DNA from: Acorus gramineus
Taxonomy: Eukaryota; Streptophyta; Magnoliopsida; Acorales; Acoraceae
Length of the DNA stretch: 64,000 bases
Direction: 5' to 3'
Assembly: GCA_030737835.1 (NCBI GenBank)
Contig: JAUJYN010000045.1
Coordinates: 466,637-530,636, forward strand
Positions 24,649 through 40,327 of the stretch are shown here, piece after piece; the first letter of the stretch is position 1; every line of letters starts with the position of its first letter. The notes beneath the pieces are model-generated. The model was not told the DNA's origin. It did no database searches and worked only from the letters and a program-made list of their open reading frames with translations. The translations under genes and the position numbers were made by a program.

Positions 24649-27600
24649 CAATGGCAAGAGAAGGTACGTCTTGGGTTCTTGTGGTCTAGCTTTCGTATGT
24701 TGTCATGGCTAATGATAAACATAAAAAGTATTCATTAAAGATTATTTGGATGAATTTTAAGGCCAAAGAATTTCTGCAATTTCAAATGAACTTGTCTATG
24801 TCCTTTTGTTGGCTGGATGATCTGCTCTATTTGATTTGTGGTTTGTATAAATGAGTGGGCTTCTTTGTGAATCGGTGTCTCGTTTTAGCATGAGTTGGCA
24901 TCTAAACTCTTATAAAAGGTGTGTTTAACTTAAATAAGTTCCAATAATTTAAACAAATATGCAACAATTGCATATTTTAAACTAAAAGCTATAATCTCCA
25001 ACTTATAAGTTTTAACAAACATGTATACTATGTAAAATAAATAACTAGATAGAATTCATTTGAACTTTATAGAGAGAAGAGCCTTGCCTCCAATTCGGTC
25101 AGCAAGCACAAACATTCGGAGTTTGGCATAATTTAAGTTGAGTTTGAGAAAAATTCGAGAGAAGTTGGGAAACATTAAAAAAAAATAGAAAAACTGCTAT
25201 GACATCCAAATATACCAATATTAAATTGAAATCCATGATCATTCAATGATGTTATAACATCAAAACATTACAAAGACTCCAAAGTTCAAGGCATAAATTT
25301 AGGCAAAGTCATAAATCACTCTCACACAAGTAACATATGTATCATGCATTTAATGCATAATTAATTTGTTTAACATGTGAATTATTGGAATGAGGAGATG
25401 TTTTAAACGAAAATTAAACTTGTAATGAAAAATGTGCTTTTAATACGTGACTTGATCAATAATTCGGAACATTGCGTAACAAGGGTGCAGAGTTCATCTT
25501 ACCCTGTGAACAATGGGGTTGTGCAAAACTAGAATGATGTGGGTCATGTGTAGGATCTTGCATTTCTCAGCGAAGTACTTCCTCTGATTTTACTATCATT
25601 TGTTCTTCTTGTGTACACCTTGATCTAAGCAAAATCTTGCATAAATAGGGCCTGAGTTTTTATTTTCCACTTTCTTAACAGATAAACCCAACAGAATGTA
25701 AGATTTGACTTTGGTGATCCTCCTCTTCAACCCTTTGAAAAATCATGGGATAGCAGTATATGGTCTCAGATTGTTAGTATTGAAGTATTTCCCAGACAAA
25801 ATTTAGATGCATTATGAAGTTTTATTATACTTTGACATACTATACTTTACCGTTCATGATGCCTCTAGTAAGTACTCAACATATGGACCTTTTGTTGAAC
25901 AGATTGAAAAAGGTGGTTTGAGAAGTATGAATTCAGTGGATGTTTTCATTCAACATTCAAGTTCTCACTTTGTATGCTCAAGGTGCGTAAAGATATTTTT
26001 TGGTTTTTATATACTGCATTCTTATATCATGTCTCTTAATCTTACCATATAACACTGGAAAACTCTTCAGATATTCAATATCCATCATATATTACATGGT
26101 TTCAATTAGCCAATATGTATCAAGCAGTTAGTTTGCCTTCTATCACCTCAAATGCAAGAGGGGAGAAAAAATGAAGTCCGTCAGGTACGATTGCAGATAA
26201 TATTAATGTTAACATTTTTCCTATATTTGAATTCAGGTGCCCATGGTGGATGGCTACTCATTCTCACACCTTACAAAATGAATGAATGTTGCTAGCAGGT
26301 AACGTTTTATGTTGTAGATTTGCCCCTTCAAAGTGTGTATATGTTCCTCTTAACAGGGTATCTTGTCATATTTTGAAGGCGCTCGATGAATAAAACCATG
26401 GATTTTGAGACTGCTTGGAAAATTAAGGAGAAACTTTGTTAACTTTATTATATCAGGTAAATTCAAATTGATCAGGGAAACCTCACATTGAAAGATGACA
26501 ATTCTTCACCCAAGACTATATTTGCTCCTGTCAGTTATGATTACAAACATGAAAATCAACTGGGACACGAGACCGCGTTGTCATTTTTACAAAGTTCTGG
26601 TCTTGTAAATATGTCATACAAAGCAGTGCAGCCGTGCAGGTGGAGCTTGTACTTCACACCCCCAAAACCAAAATTAGAGGGTGGAACTTAGACAGGCTGA
26701 ACTTGACTCAACCCGACTTTTGATTTGCATCATATTTTAATGTCACTTATGCTCTATCAATTTGAATTTACGAGATTATCAATAACAATTATTTGTCGAC
26801 TTCTGTGCTCTCACTTTGATGTGGTTGATCATTTGCAGCTCTACCAACAATATTGATTGTTGAATTCTCTATTACATTGTTCCATCTCGATTTTTCCTTG
26901 CATTATGAAAATTGTCAAGTGCTAGGCCGTAAAGCTAATCTTCTAGTGCTTTGATGGTTGTATTTTCTACACATTGGCATTACCTAAGTTACGCCTAATG
27001 TTTTATGACAAGATCCTGCTATCTTGTGATTGTTGAACATGCAGCACATGATGTAAAGCAATGCCTTCAATTCTGCTTCAACATTCAAATGGTTTCATAC
27101 TTTCAGTTATTGGTATTCTGTGTTCAAGCCAGGGGAATTTTTTTCTTCATTATTTTTTTTTGGAGGGTGATTCAGGGGAAATTGTAGATCATCAATCTAC
27201 TGTATTTAAATTGTTATACGTATTTTGCTAAAATGAATATATTGTGATCTGTAAAGTTCTGTGGAAGGATAACACAGTAATGAAAATTTGTCTGATGTAA
27301 AAGAAAAGGATTATGTTCTTCCAATGTTAATGTAACTATGTTGATCTGACTCACAGTCAGGGTTTGAGAATAGCTTATTTAGATATTTAAAATAAAAAGA
27401 GAGATTAGATGCGGATTTGCACTAACCGTCCGATACTCTCATTGTACAATTCGCACTTAAACACTTTTATATAAAATAGTTATAATTATGAGTATTTTAT
27501 TTTTTTTATATTTATTAAAAATAGATTCATTTAATTTAAAATTGAATGATACGTATTTTTTATTAAAATAATATTTTATTAAATAATATTTATTTAAGTT

Positions 27601-27840
27601 TTAATCGGCAAATCTGATTCATCTTCTTATGTGTGGATTGACAAATTCAATCCAAATTCAAATGAAATCCAACATCACAATCAAGGCACAAACATCCACA
27701 ACAAAAATGATCCATCAATAATATTATTAATCGTAATCACTGAAACGAAAACATTTGAAAAACAAAAAAAAATTCATTACACTGACGAATCCTTCAAAGT
27801 TCCAACAAAACCCATCTTATGAACAAAATATCAAGAAGAC
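24649..27840. other. PPR 3' flank and spacer between PPR and BAG genes
   Basis: Moderately AT-rich, with T-rich and GT-rich patches that could be a long or spliced 3' untranslated region. Open frames at 25807-26052, 26488-26691 and 27005-27187 show no domain. No element boundaries were found. The two genes flanking it are convergent (PPR plus, BAG minus), so transcripts from both sides may end here. Confidence 0.45.
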
Positions 27841-28724
27841 TCACAAGCCCAAACCCTGGACAGCCGGACAAGGCTTGCACTTGCTCTTCTTCGGCACCCG
27901 ATCAGCGATCCTCTCGAGACGCTCCACCCTCCGCGTCAACGCCCCCAACATCATTCGCTGCTCCGCGTTCTTCTCCGACAGCTCCGCCACCGTCTCCTTC
28001 AACCTCACATTCTCCTCCACAACCCACTCCATTACCGCCCTCAGATCCATCTCTCCAAACCCCCTCTCCACCTCCTCCGCCCTCTCTTTCTCTTCTCGGA
28101 CGCGACCCTCTCTCATTTCGGGCACCTCCGACGCCGTCGCCGGAGATTCCGACTCCACGAGCATCCATTCTTCCCCGGCGACGTCCGCCTCCTCTGTTTC
28201 TAGGGTTTCTGCAGCTCCATCAGGGCTCGAGACATCCGGGGCATCTGTTTCTGGGGCATCCGCCGGACACGGATCTCCCGCTGACGCGATCGAGTCGATC
28301 TTCTCCTGCAGCGACACGGCGCGGCGAGTGATCTTCCGCCGGTACTCCCGGGCGCCGCGGACCGAGTCGAGCTTTAAGAGGAGCCGCATCAGCGCCTCAC
28401 CGAGCCGGAGCCGCTCCTTCTCGGAGCTCCGCAACAGATCCGCCGAATCCGAGAGGATCAGCGCCACGCCGTCGATCTCCGCGTCGATCGGTCGGACGGT
28501 CCTGACGTTCTTCCTCACCAGGTGCCCCCTGAACACCTTCTGGATCTTCAGCACCGCCGCCACCGCCCCCTCCACTCATCGAGATCTCTGTTCGTCTCGA
28601 TCGAGACCGCCTCCCCCGTCGTCGTCTCCGATCCGACGAACCGGACGGGGATCGAGACCACCTTCTTCTTCTCGGGGACGTGCCCGAAGAATTGAATCGG
28701 AAATCGCTCCGCAAATCGATCCAT
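27841..28724 (-). CDS. BAG-family co-chaperone with IQ motif; apparent frameshift
   Basis: BAG proteins bind the Hsp70 ATPase domain through a three-helix BAG domain; several plant members also carry an IQ motif for calmodulin. The start at 28724 (MDRFAERFP) opens a frame with 'KKKVVSIPVRFVGSE' that runs to about 28575. The rest lies in another frame down to the stop at 27841-27843: IQ motif 'VLKIQKVFRGHLVRKNV', BAG domain from 'IDGVALILSDSADLLR' to 'SLQEKIDSI', an acidic linker, and a C-terminal coiled coil 'LKETVAELSEKNAEQRMMLG'. The frames meet in a G-rich run (plus strand C-run 28566-28570) with no room for an intron. One missing base there would explain it: a homopolymer assembly error or a real loss-of-function indel. 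Joined, the product would be about 294 residues. Closest plant group appears to be the IQ-containing BAG5/6/8 class. Confidence 0.8.
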
Positions 28725-31120
28725 CTCCACCGACGATTTTTTGCGAAAATAAATAAAAAAAAAAACAAAACGAAGGTTCGATTGAACGATTAGGGTTTGG
28801 TGAGAGGGCTTTGTCATTTGTGTGTGCTTTTATAGGGATCGGATCAGTTACGTGGAAGCTTGTAGAATGTTCGACTGAGCGAAGATTTCGCGCGCGATCG
28901 TTATCTTGGAGAGGGGGGCTTTAACATGGCCGACTTACTAGAAAGATCCGTGATTTGTCGGGTCGGAGTAGAATGGTGGACGTTAGATCCGACCCGTTTG
29001 TTAATTAGTGGCGTTTTAGTATCTTGAAATAATAAATGTTTTTTGGATTTATTTATTAATGAAAATATTATTTTCTCGTAGAGGCTTGGATGTTAATTTT
29101 GTTGGAGAGATCTAGATGGCAGTTGATGTAGGATAGGTTTGGAGATGAAATAATGGAGAATATTTAACTGCAAATCAGTATTCATAATATAAATTTTATG
29201 AAATTTTATCATGTAATGTTAAGTATTTTTTATAAAAATCTTAAAATCATAATATTCATTTTTTATTTATGAAATTTCAATGTAGGATTTATATGATTTT
29301 TAGAATTTTAATTTACTTGTGTTTATTTTTAATAAATTTTAATAACTATCATTATGATTGTATTTTTAATGTTTTTTAGTATAATCATAATTGATATTAT
29401 GAATATGTATTTAATATTTGTTGCATATAAAAAGAGTGACTATTTTTTGTATGAAACAACATTATGAATAAAAAAAAAGTTACTCTTTTTAGTTATCTTT
29501 TATGTGGATTTAATGATTTTATTATGAATTCAAAAGGTTTGTGGGATCTTGATGTAGATTAGATTTCTTGTACCATTTTATGTTGCATTAACAGCCTTCT
29601 CGATCTCACACATTTTCACACACACGAATTAATAAAAAATGGAATTGTTATTTTAAAAATTATAAACTCTTATCCACCAACCATCTTCAAATTTGAAAAG
29701 GTGAATAAAATAACAGAAAAAAAAATTGCTTTTAGATAAGTAGAACAAAAAAATACAACCAAATAAAAACTCTTTTATTGTGTATGAAATTGTTATCTAT
29801 CCCATTACCATACATCCACCTTAAATCATTGTTACAAGGAGATATAACTAGGGTTGTTGATGCACACAGTCATTCTGTGTAATTCTAACAAAATATATGA
29901 TTATTCTAATTGAGTGTGTGTTTGATTAGGTAAGTATATTATATTCTATTAAAATATAAAATTATATACACGTAATATTTTAAAGCATATGCTTATATTT
30001 GTGATGCCATCCATATGTCAAATTCCTCGTCTAGCTGGTGTGTGCTTGTCATCCCAATTACTTTAAATGTTTTCAAGACGTCTTCATTTTCAATACATGT
30101 GTGATTAAGCTTATATGTATAATATAAGTAATATATGCATGTAACATCAGTTACATGTCCTTTACAAATATTGGCACCCACCGATGACGATCCTCGTACA
30201 AGAAGTTCAACCTTGCATTGTCCTCCATATGATGTTTTTCAATCATATTTTTTCACCCAACTTCAAATCCATCAACTGTCACCACTACAAAGTTTTTAAT
30301 TACGGTTCCAAACCATGATCAATATAAAATTTTATAGTAGTGTGTAAGACAATCATAGAAGAGACTGCAAAGAGAATCTTTCAAGTTTTTGTACCATACA
30401 ACCTAATTATAAGTAATGCAATAACAAAGTATGTGTCTTCATTAGTTCAGCCTTTGAGAATAAATGAACTTTTTGAAAATATGAACCTAGCGAGGTATAT
30501 GCTCAATTAAACAAAAAAGATGACATGTTTTGGCTAGTAATTTTGGTTATAATTTTTGGTGTGCGGTGTGATAATGTTGTTTTAAAATATGTACCGTATG
30601 ATTATGTTACATATAAATTATTATGTGCTGTGATTATGGATTGTGTTATATGCTTCGGCAGTCAGGTATATGCTTTGTATAATATGGATGTGCATAATCA
30701 TACGTTAGTATGGAATTGATAACCAACGCGATTAAGTAATGTGAACGTTATATTGGGAATAAAATGTTAACTTTGTTTAAAAAACTAAATTGTTCAATGC
30801 TACTTTTGAGATGCTATCCACATGTCAAATTCCTCATCTAGCTGGTGTGGTTGTGATCCCATCTAAGAACTGTGTTATGAACTTAGTATTTGTAATCCCA
30901 TCCGAAAGTCATAAACTGAGCTTTGTAGTTGTAATGGTGGTGTGGGGGATGTGATAGATCTCATCTACTGCTGCTTTGTCTTTCGTGTTTTCTGAAATAT
31001 AAAGGGGAAATCTAATTGCATAAAAACCAATAAAGGAGCATATGCTTTATTATGTAAAGCACATGCAATATGTAAAGAATTAATGTTAAATGGTACATAT
31101 TTTTTATTTTGTGGAGAACA
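28725..31120. other. Intergenic, AT-rich, with a short repeated segment
   Basis: A segment of about 55 bases recurs at 30001-30055 and 30803-30858 (both contain 'atgtcaaattcctc.tctagc' in direct orientation). On the minus strand the first copy reads 'THQLDEEFDIWMASQ', so both may be pieces of one decayed coding repeat, perhaps of the transposase-like remnant just downstream. Otherwise no gene is seen. Confidence 0.5.
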
Positions 31121-31124
31121 ATTC

Positions 31125-31410
31125 TGCATCCTGAGACTTTTTTTCTCTTCGGACGACCCTTAAGCTTGTGCTACTACAAGATCAAGCACATTTTCAATGT
31201 TGATATTATTACTTACACGGTTAAGGGAAGCTTGCATCAACCAATGTAGAGATATGGTTCGCCGTTTTCTTCTTCAGTTCCTCAAATAAAGTCACAACAA
31301 ATATAAAGGCATCAGAAAATGAACTCACCATCTCCACGATCTCTTGGACAATACGCAAAATCAAATTATATAGGTTGTCATCTCCATTTGAGCCATGACA
31401 ACTATCGAAG
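31125..31410 (-). pseudogene. FAR1/Mutator transposase-like C-terminal remnant
   Basis: The minus strand reads a clean stretch of over 60 codons with 'NGDDNLYNLILRIVQEIVEM' and 'TLFEELKKKTANHIS'. Within about 100 bases, after a stop and a frame change, a basic 'KGRPKRKK' segment follows. A helical region followed by 'KGRPK.K' is seen at the C-terminus of FAR1-related and related Mutator-type transposases. No DDE core or zinc finger is present. The assignment is tentative. Confidence 0.35.
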
Positions 31411-31715
31411 ATTTACCTGCGATATTTGAGTAAGTATATACGTTATAAAACTTTGTGCATACGCATTTCAAGACGAAATAATTTTTTCCGATGGATAAAC
31501 AATGGTGAACAAAAGATATTTAGTATCATCAACTTTACAGCTACCTTCGACAAAAAGATTGTCACAGATAACGAAAAAACATTTCAAACAGAAGATGAAT
31601 AAATATTGAAAACTTATGAAAACTATGCATATACCAATGTTTTGTCCCCTGACTGCAAATAAGGAATACTTACTACCTTGTCATGGATGGATTTGCTGTG
31701 GCTGGTTTGTGCTGA

Positions 31716-31739
31716 GGAGAGAGAGAGAGAGAGAGAGAG
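31716..31739. repeat. (GA)n microsatellite
   Basis: An uninterrupted GA tract about 500 bases upstream of the RPL7a start. Confidence 0.9.
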
Positions 31740-31969
31740 TGAAATAGTAAATGAAAACCAAAAAAGATGAAAGAGAGAAAAAAACAAGGTGGCAATAAAA
31801 AAAAATTTGCGGAAACTTTTTGAAGAAAATTTTTCATAGGCAGTTTTTGAAAGCTGACGTGACATTAAAAAAAAAAAATTCACGTGGCAAGCTAACGTGG
31901 GGTATGAGAAATGGATGGTGTTGTAAATTGAGTGTAACAGCACTCATCCTGCACAGACCCTAAATTGAT

Positions 31970-32181
31970 AGCCCAACGTCACCATAGACGGGCCAGAAGC
32001 CCAGAAGAATAGGTCCAATTGCATGGCGTTTGATTTACTTTTGGTCCGGCCCAATAGAAGCTAACATCGACATAAAAAATCCACGAACTCAACGAACCCG
32101 ATTTATTCTTAAAAACAATAGACGGCCATGATGTCCGCAAGTGAGATATAAATTCTCTCTCGTCCTCAAAAACTAGGGTTT
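31970..32181 (+). promoter_or_regulatory. RPL7a promoter: site II and telo-box motifs
   Basis: Three site II type motifs (AGCCCA at 31970-31975 and 31998-32003, GGCCCA at 32048-32053) are followed by a reverse telo box, TAGGGTTT, at 32174-32181, some 50 bases before the start codon. This pairing is the established cis-code of plant ribosomal protein genes, where TCP factors bind site II and telo-box factors bind AAACCCTA. No assay is implied here. Confidence 0.75.
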
Positions 32182-32229
32182 TCCAGCCGTTCTCAAACCC
32201 CCACATTTGGCCTCTCCACAGCTCAAGAA

Positions 32230-35458
<3,229 letters not shown>

Positions 35459-38155
35459 GGTTCTTCCAGGTTTTTTCTCTTTAATTCACTGTGAATCTGT
35501 TCCACCACCTTCTAGCTTTTAGACAATGAGGAGACTTTTGAGCAGGATTTGATGCAATTCGTGAATTTTTGTTTTATTATATATGTAGTTGTTCTTTTTA
35601 TGATTTTTTTTTGCAGCTAGAGTATGGTAAAACTCCGTTTTGTGTTGGTATTTTTAGATGGGACTGCAATTATATATCAAGTATCATGTATGCAGCATTT
35701 TCAATATATTGATGAATTTTCTGTTTTGTAAAACTCAGATCCTTATTCGTCTGTCATTTATTTTGCTATCTATCTAATATACTAAACGAGGTGTTTTTAA
35801 AATTTTATGGAACACAATTTTACATACTTTCCCCTAAAATGTTGGTATATTATTATCTAAAACTAACATTGTGTGTATTAATTTTATCTTATGATTTTAA
35901 AGATATACATTGTATGTGGTGGGTATTGTGTCACATTATTATTTTTTTATTACTTTTTATTTAATTTAAATTTAAATTGAGATAATTATGAAATATAAAT
36001 ACTAAATCGTATTTTTTTATAATTATATATCGAAAACCTCGATAATTTATTTCTTGCTTTTTTTTTCTTACATGAATTGTATAATATCTCCTATATCCAC
36101 CAAATGAAATGATAATGTTTTTATATTATATATATATATATACTTTTAAAAGAACACATTTTAGCAAAAATATATTTAATAATTTGTTATTTATAATAAC
36201 ACCATCTAAATCGGAATGCAATTTGGGCAGGTTGTAATATGAACCCAACCAGGAGGGGTGGGAGAAGTTCAACCTGATTCTCAAGTTTGGATTGGGTTTG
36301 AATTTGACTTGATAAATATATTATTTTAAACAATTAAAATTTTATAAAAGTTAATTCTTTTCATAAAAAAAAATAAAAATGATGATAATATTTCATTTTA
36401 AATTTTAAAAAATATTTATTTAATTATTATTAAAAAATTTATTATATCATTTATTTATATATATATAACATGATATATCATTTATTAAAAAAAATTGAAG
36501 ATATTGGTTATGGACATCTTTTTTCTTAATATTTTTTTTTATTTATATGCACATGGAAAGACTATTACCTTTCTAATGAATTGTATTGAAATATATGTCC
36601 AAATTAATAGTTAGCATAATGGAGTATGTGATCGTTTAATTGAGTACGCGTATATGTTTTGAACAATGTTATATGGGGCCTTGTAGATAATTTCACGAAC
36701 AGTTTGTATATATCTATAGCTTTTCAATGAGGTATATATACATTTGAGCGGTCTACATTTTTTATCACTACATATATGTAATCTTTACTTGTGTGATTTC
36801 ATTTTCCTAAGTAATTATATATTATAAAGAATTTTATGGTAACGAGGAAGGTGTGATGTGCCGTGCGGACAACATAATAAAAATTTATATGATAAGGGGT
36901 TTGGAGAAAAAAATGGGATCCCGCCACGATTTATGAGATGGTGATGGTTTCTAATCGGTATGATAAATGGAGTAGTAACTAGTAATATAGTATGATCCTT
37001 GTGAACTTTGTATATATATTATTTATTGAGGTATATATGTCGATAAAAAAAGCATATGAGCATATTGAAGGATATACCTCGTTGGATAATGTGCATTCTT
37101 TGTCGACGTATATACCTCAATAAAGGATGTAAATACGTGGTTTGCACGGACCGCATATTATCATTTCACATAATAAATGTACCTACATATTTTTTTTGGG
37201 TGCTATTACACCCAGGTCTATTTTCAGCCCCAATTTCAATTCTATATGTGTCGATAGAAAATCAACGAAGCATATACTCATGTTAACAAGACACATGTTT
37301 TGAAATAATTTTTTTATATTTTCTATAAATGCATCTATGCAATTCATTGGAGTATATGCTTTATTATTTATAAAAGCATGTACCTCATTAGACGAGATAT
37401 GCTATTTTTAAAAAATTCAAAACATATGTAGAATGAAAATAAGGCTGTACGTAACATTATCCATTTTTTTTACACGTGGGTTGTTCTTGATTTTATTTGT
37501 GTTGTCATTTTGAAGTGGTAGAGGAATTTTTTCTCTTTGGCATTTGGAAATACAGTTGGAAAAACCGTTTGAAGTTTTTTTTTTTTTTTTAGGATGTAAT
37601 GATGGTGACTGTTTTTTAATTAATCAATTAATCACATTTGTTGTTGATAGCAGCAATTATTTTTGTTAAAATAAATAGAGTTTTTGAAACATTTTTTTTA
37701 ATGTAATAATAAGGGTAACTTTTCCATTAAATGGATTTATTTGATAATCTGTTTACGGCTTTTAACTTTTAAAGAAGCTAAAGGCAAACCTAATTAAGTT
37801 ACCAAGCACATGATGAAAGTATACTTTGATTCATCAATTAAAAGAAAATACTGAAACAACGTTGAAGGTGTGGAGGAAAATAGTTGGACATAGCCAGACG
37901 TATCATCTAAGACAAGTCATGTTAAAAAAACGGGCTTGGACATTAGCTTTTCCTAAAATCAAGTTCGGAGGAAGTTGCATCTCCATCAATTCTGAAAAAA
38001 TTAATTTCTGATCATTTTTTATATAAAATTATGTCTCTAGCTTTTAGTTAAGTTAGAGTTATTTTTCATGTTTGAAAACAAATTTAAAAAACTCATTTTC
38101 CAACGAATTCAAAAGCATGATAAATCCGTTTTCAAACAGATCCTAAGATGTTGAC
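35459..38155. other. 3' flank of RPL7a and AT-rich spacer
   Basis: The first 250 bases are likely 3' untranslated region. The rest is AT-rich with many A/T homopolymers, and the only structured item is the foldback at 37022-37122. Short open frames at 37056-37286 and 37826-38011 look like chance. Confidence 0.55.
37022..37122. repeat. Short foldback with 26-base arms
   Basis: The left arm 'tttattgaggtatatatgtc' plus 'gataaa' is complementary to the right arm ending 'gtatatacctcaataaa', with about three mismatches in 26 and a loop near 49 bases. It could be a tiny inverted-repeat element or a transcribed hairpin. Confidence 0.6.
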
Positions 38156-38158
38156 TTA

Positions 38159-38372
38159 GGGTGCGTTTGGTTGCGCAATTGCAAAACTAATTCGGCAAGA
38201 ATCTGGGTTTTAAAATGAGTTTGCAAGAAGCTCATCTCCCATAGCTTTTGGACACTATTTGCATAAAATCTGTGTGCAGGAAGCATATACAGTAAAACTG
38301 TTTGATTGCATGATTACAGAAGCAGTTTCCTACAATCACAAACACTGCGCAATTGCGTAACCAAATGCACCC
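38159..38372 (+). mobile_element. Tourist-like MITE (PIF/Harbinger type), 214 bp
   Basis: The ends are GGGTGCGTTTGGTTGCGCAA and, in complement, GGGTGCATTTGGTTACGCAA, flanked by TTA at 38156-38158 and 38373-38375. The 3-bp TTA target and the GGGTGCGTTTGG terminus are typical of Tourist elements. No coding capacity. Relatives in the window: 52681-52912, 58045-58275, 59134-59366. Confidence 0.88.
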
Positions 38373-38609
38373 TTAGTCAAGATGCTTATATCCTATCAAT
38401 TATAGTACTTGATGAATAGGACCAAAAAAAAAAAAAAAAACAATCATCTGATTATGCCGCAAAATAGCCATATTGCGGGTCACCTTTGGCTAAATGGATT
38501 CGTGGATGGAATTGTGTGGTTATCTTTTATTAAAAATTAGTAAATAAAAATTGTTGACTTCAATCAATTCTTTTATTCAATGTTACAATGTAATCAATCT
38601 TTTACTTAA

Positions 38610-38850
38610 GCAGTGTTTGGTTGCATGATTAAATAATTTTTATTTTTATAGATAGCTATTTCTACAATCATACAATCAAATAAAAAAACTGAAATAACTT
38701 TCTGCATATAGATTTCAGACAAATAATGTATAAAAACTGTATTTTTTTAAAAGCTGTGGGAGGGGGGCAACTTCCTACATAATAATTTTTAAACCAGCGT
38801 AAATAACAAATCAGTTTTACAATCCCAAAACTGTATTAAAGACTTTTACT
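38610..38850. repeat. Degenerate Tourist-like MITE
   Basis: Begins 'agtgtttggttgcatgatta' and contains 'ctgcatatagatttcagaca' and 'tcagttttacaatcccaaaa', which match internal parts of the better copies at 58045 and 59134. The far end is eroded and no target duplication is legible. Confidence 0.5.
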
Positions 38851-40327
38851 CTCCCGTCTATATTATATTAAAAACACTGTATTAAAGACTTGGATATATT
38901 ATATTTCAAAGGAACTTGCAGTCAAACCAATCAACATTCTTATACTATTCAAAGAGGGGGATCTCACTATTCTATCATTTTTTAACACCGTAAATTTTTT
39001 CTATTTAAATATGTTTTTATTAACATGCTTCAATATAATCCACAATTTTTGTTTCTTATGTCCCAATGAAAATATGAAATGATTTTTTTGAGATTAATTC
39101 TTATTCATTTCTCTCATTCTCCTGTTTAACCAGCATCAAAGTAATCTTTAATGTGTTAGTTTGACAAGGTAATAATATTATAAGAAAAAACTATTGATTT
39201 TATTTTAATTTATACATATGTGAAAATAAGGACAAAAAATAAAAATAATTGTATTCATGAAGAAGAAAAAAGAATTCTCACAATTTTGATATTTATGCCA
39301 AAAGGAAAAAAAATGCAATTGTTTACATTTTATCACAATTTTTTTTATTACTTAGGTCTTGTTTAAATCGGTCAGGTGGATTCTGCGATGAAAAACTTCG
39401 CGTAAATCCACCTTAAATTCAAATAAAAAAATAGTGTTTGAGTTTTTAAACAAGACATTTTAAAAAAAAAAACATTCAGAGAAGCCACAAAAAAAATATT
39501 TTTTTACTCACTTTCTCTACGGCAGAGTTAATAATTGATGTGATCAAGGAATAAATAAGGGTATGAATAGTTAAAAATAATCATGGATCCTCTCATCCCC
39601 ATTTTAAACTTATAATCTATCTTTTATTCTAATAAAAAAAAATCAGAGACAAGATTCCATCTTTTTTTTTTGTTTAAAAAATTCATTTAATATAAAATAT
39701 CAAGATAAAATAAAGATAATTGTTTTAATTTTAAGAAAAAAAATTCTTTGGTTGAAATCAAATGCTAGAATAACATTTTTATACTTTTTTTTTATCTTTA
39801 TTTAATATATATTTCATGTTCTAAAATTTAGATAATTATCCTTCAAATCTCGTCTAAACCTATCGTTTACAATCTCGATCCCCATCTCCAAATCACATCA
39901 CACTCACTTTACTCCCCCCGTCGTCACTTATCATCTCATCCAATCAACCAATCCAAACCGCCCAATAAAATTCAATCAAACAAAGCTAAACCCACTCTCG
40001 AGTGATTACACCTTTCGAAACTCTTAAACCTACTTCACTTGCTAATCATTACACATCATATAACGATAAATAATAATTAAAGCAAGTAAAAAATATAAAT
40101 TACCTATTTTTTTTCTTTCATTTTCTCTTCACCCAAAAAAAAAAAAAAAAAAAAAACCTTCAAAAAATCACAAACTCGCTTGTTCTCTGACCACCAAAGC
40201 CTAGAAACTCCTCTCTCTGAAACCCTAATTTTTCTGAGATTCTCTCTCTCTTTCTCTCTCTCTGAAAACCCTAATTCGTCCTTTCAAATCACCCCTTCTC
40301 GATCCTCTTCTCCCGTGGCCGATCCCA
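38851..40327. other. AT-rich spacer and 5' flank of the GYF gene
   Basis: Apart from the foldback at 39356-39462 no repeat or gene is seen until about 40170. From there a CT-rich leader with (TC)n stretches (40231-40262), typical of a transcribed 5' untranslated region, leads to the GYF start codon at 40328. Confidence 0.5.
39356..39462. repeat. Small foldback MITE-like element
   Basis: 'ggtcttgtttaaa' at the left end and 'tttaaacaagaca' at the right end are inverted repeats about 105 bases apart, again in the 'cttgttt' style of Tourist-like termini. Too short to classify. Confidence 0.45.

Noticed and set aside
23040..24657. Long minus-strand and alternative-frame open frames over the PPR gene (for example 23863-24657 and 23052-23858)
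   Set aside because: They arise from the extreme GC bias of the real PPR frame. They are low-complexity Pro/Arg/His-rich translations without domains.
27755..28756. 333-aa plus-strand open frame and other frames over the BAG gene
   Set aside because: Antisense shadows in GC-rich coding DNA; the minus strand shows clear IQ and BAG motifs.
29850..31964. A single large transposon with TAGGGT ends spanning the FAR1-like remnant
   Set aside because: The two candidate ends share only a few bases beyond TAGGGT and no target duplication could be read.
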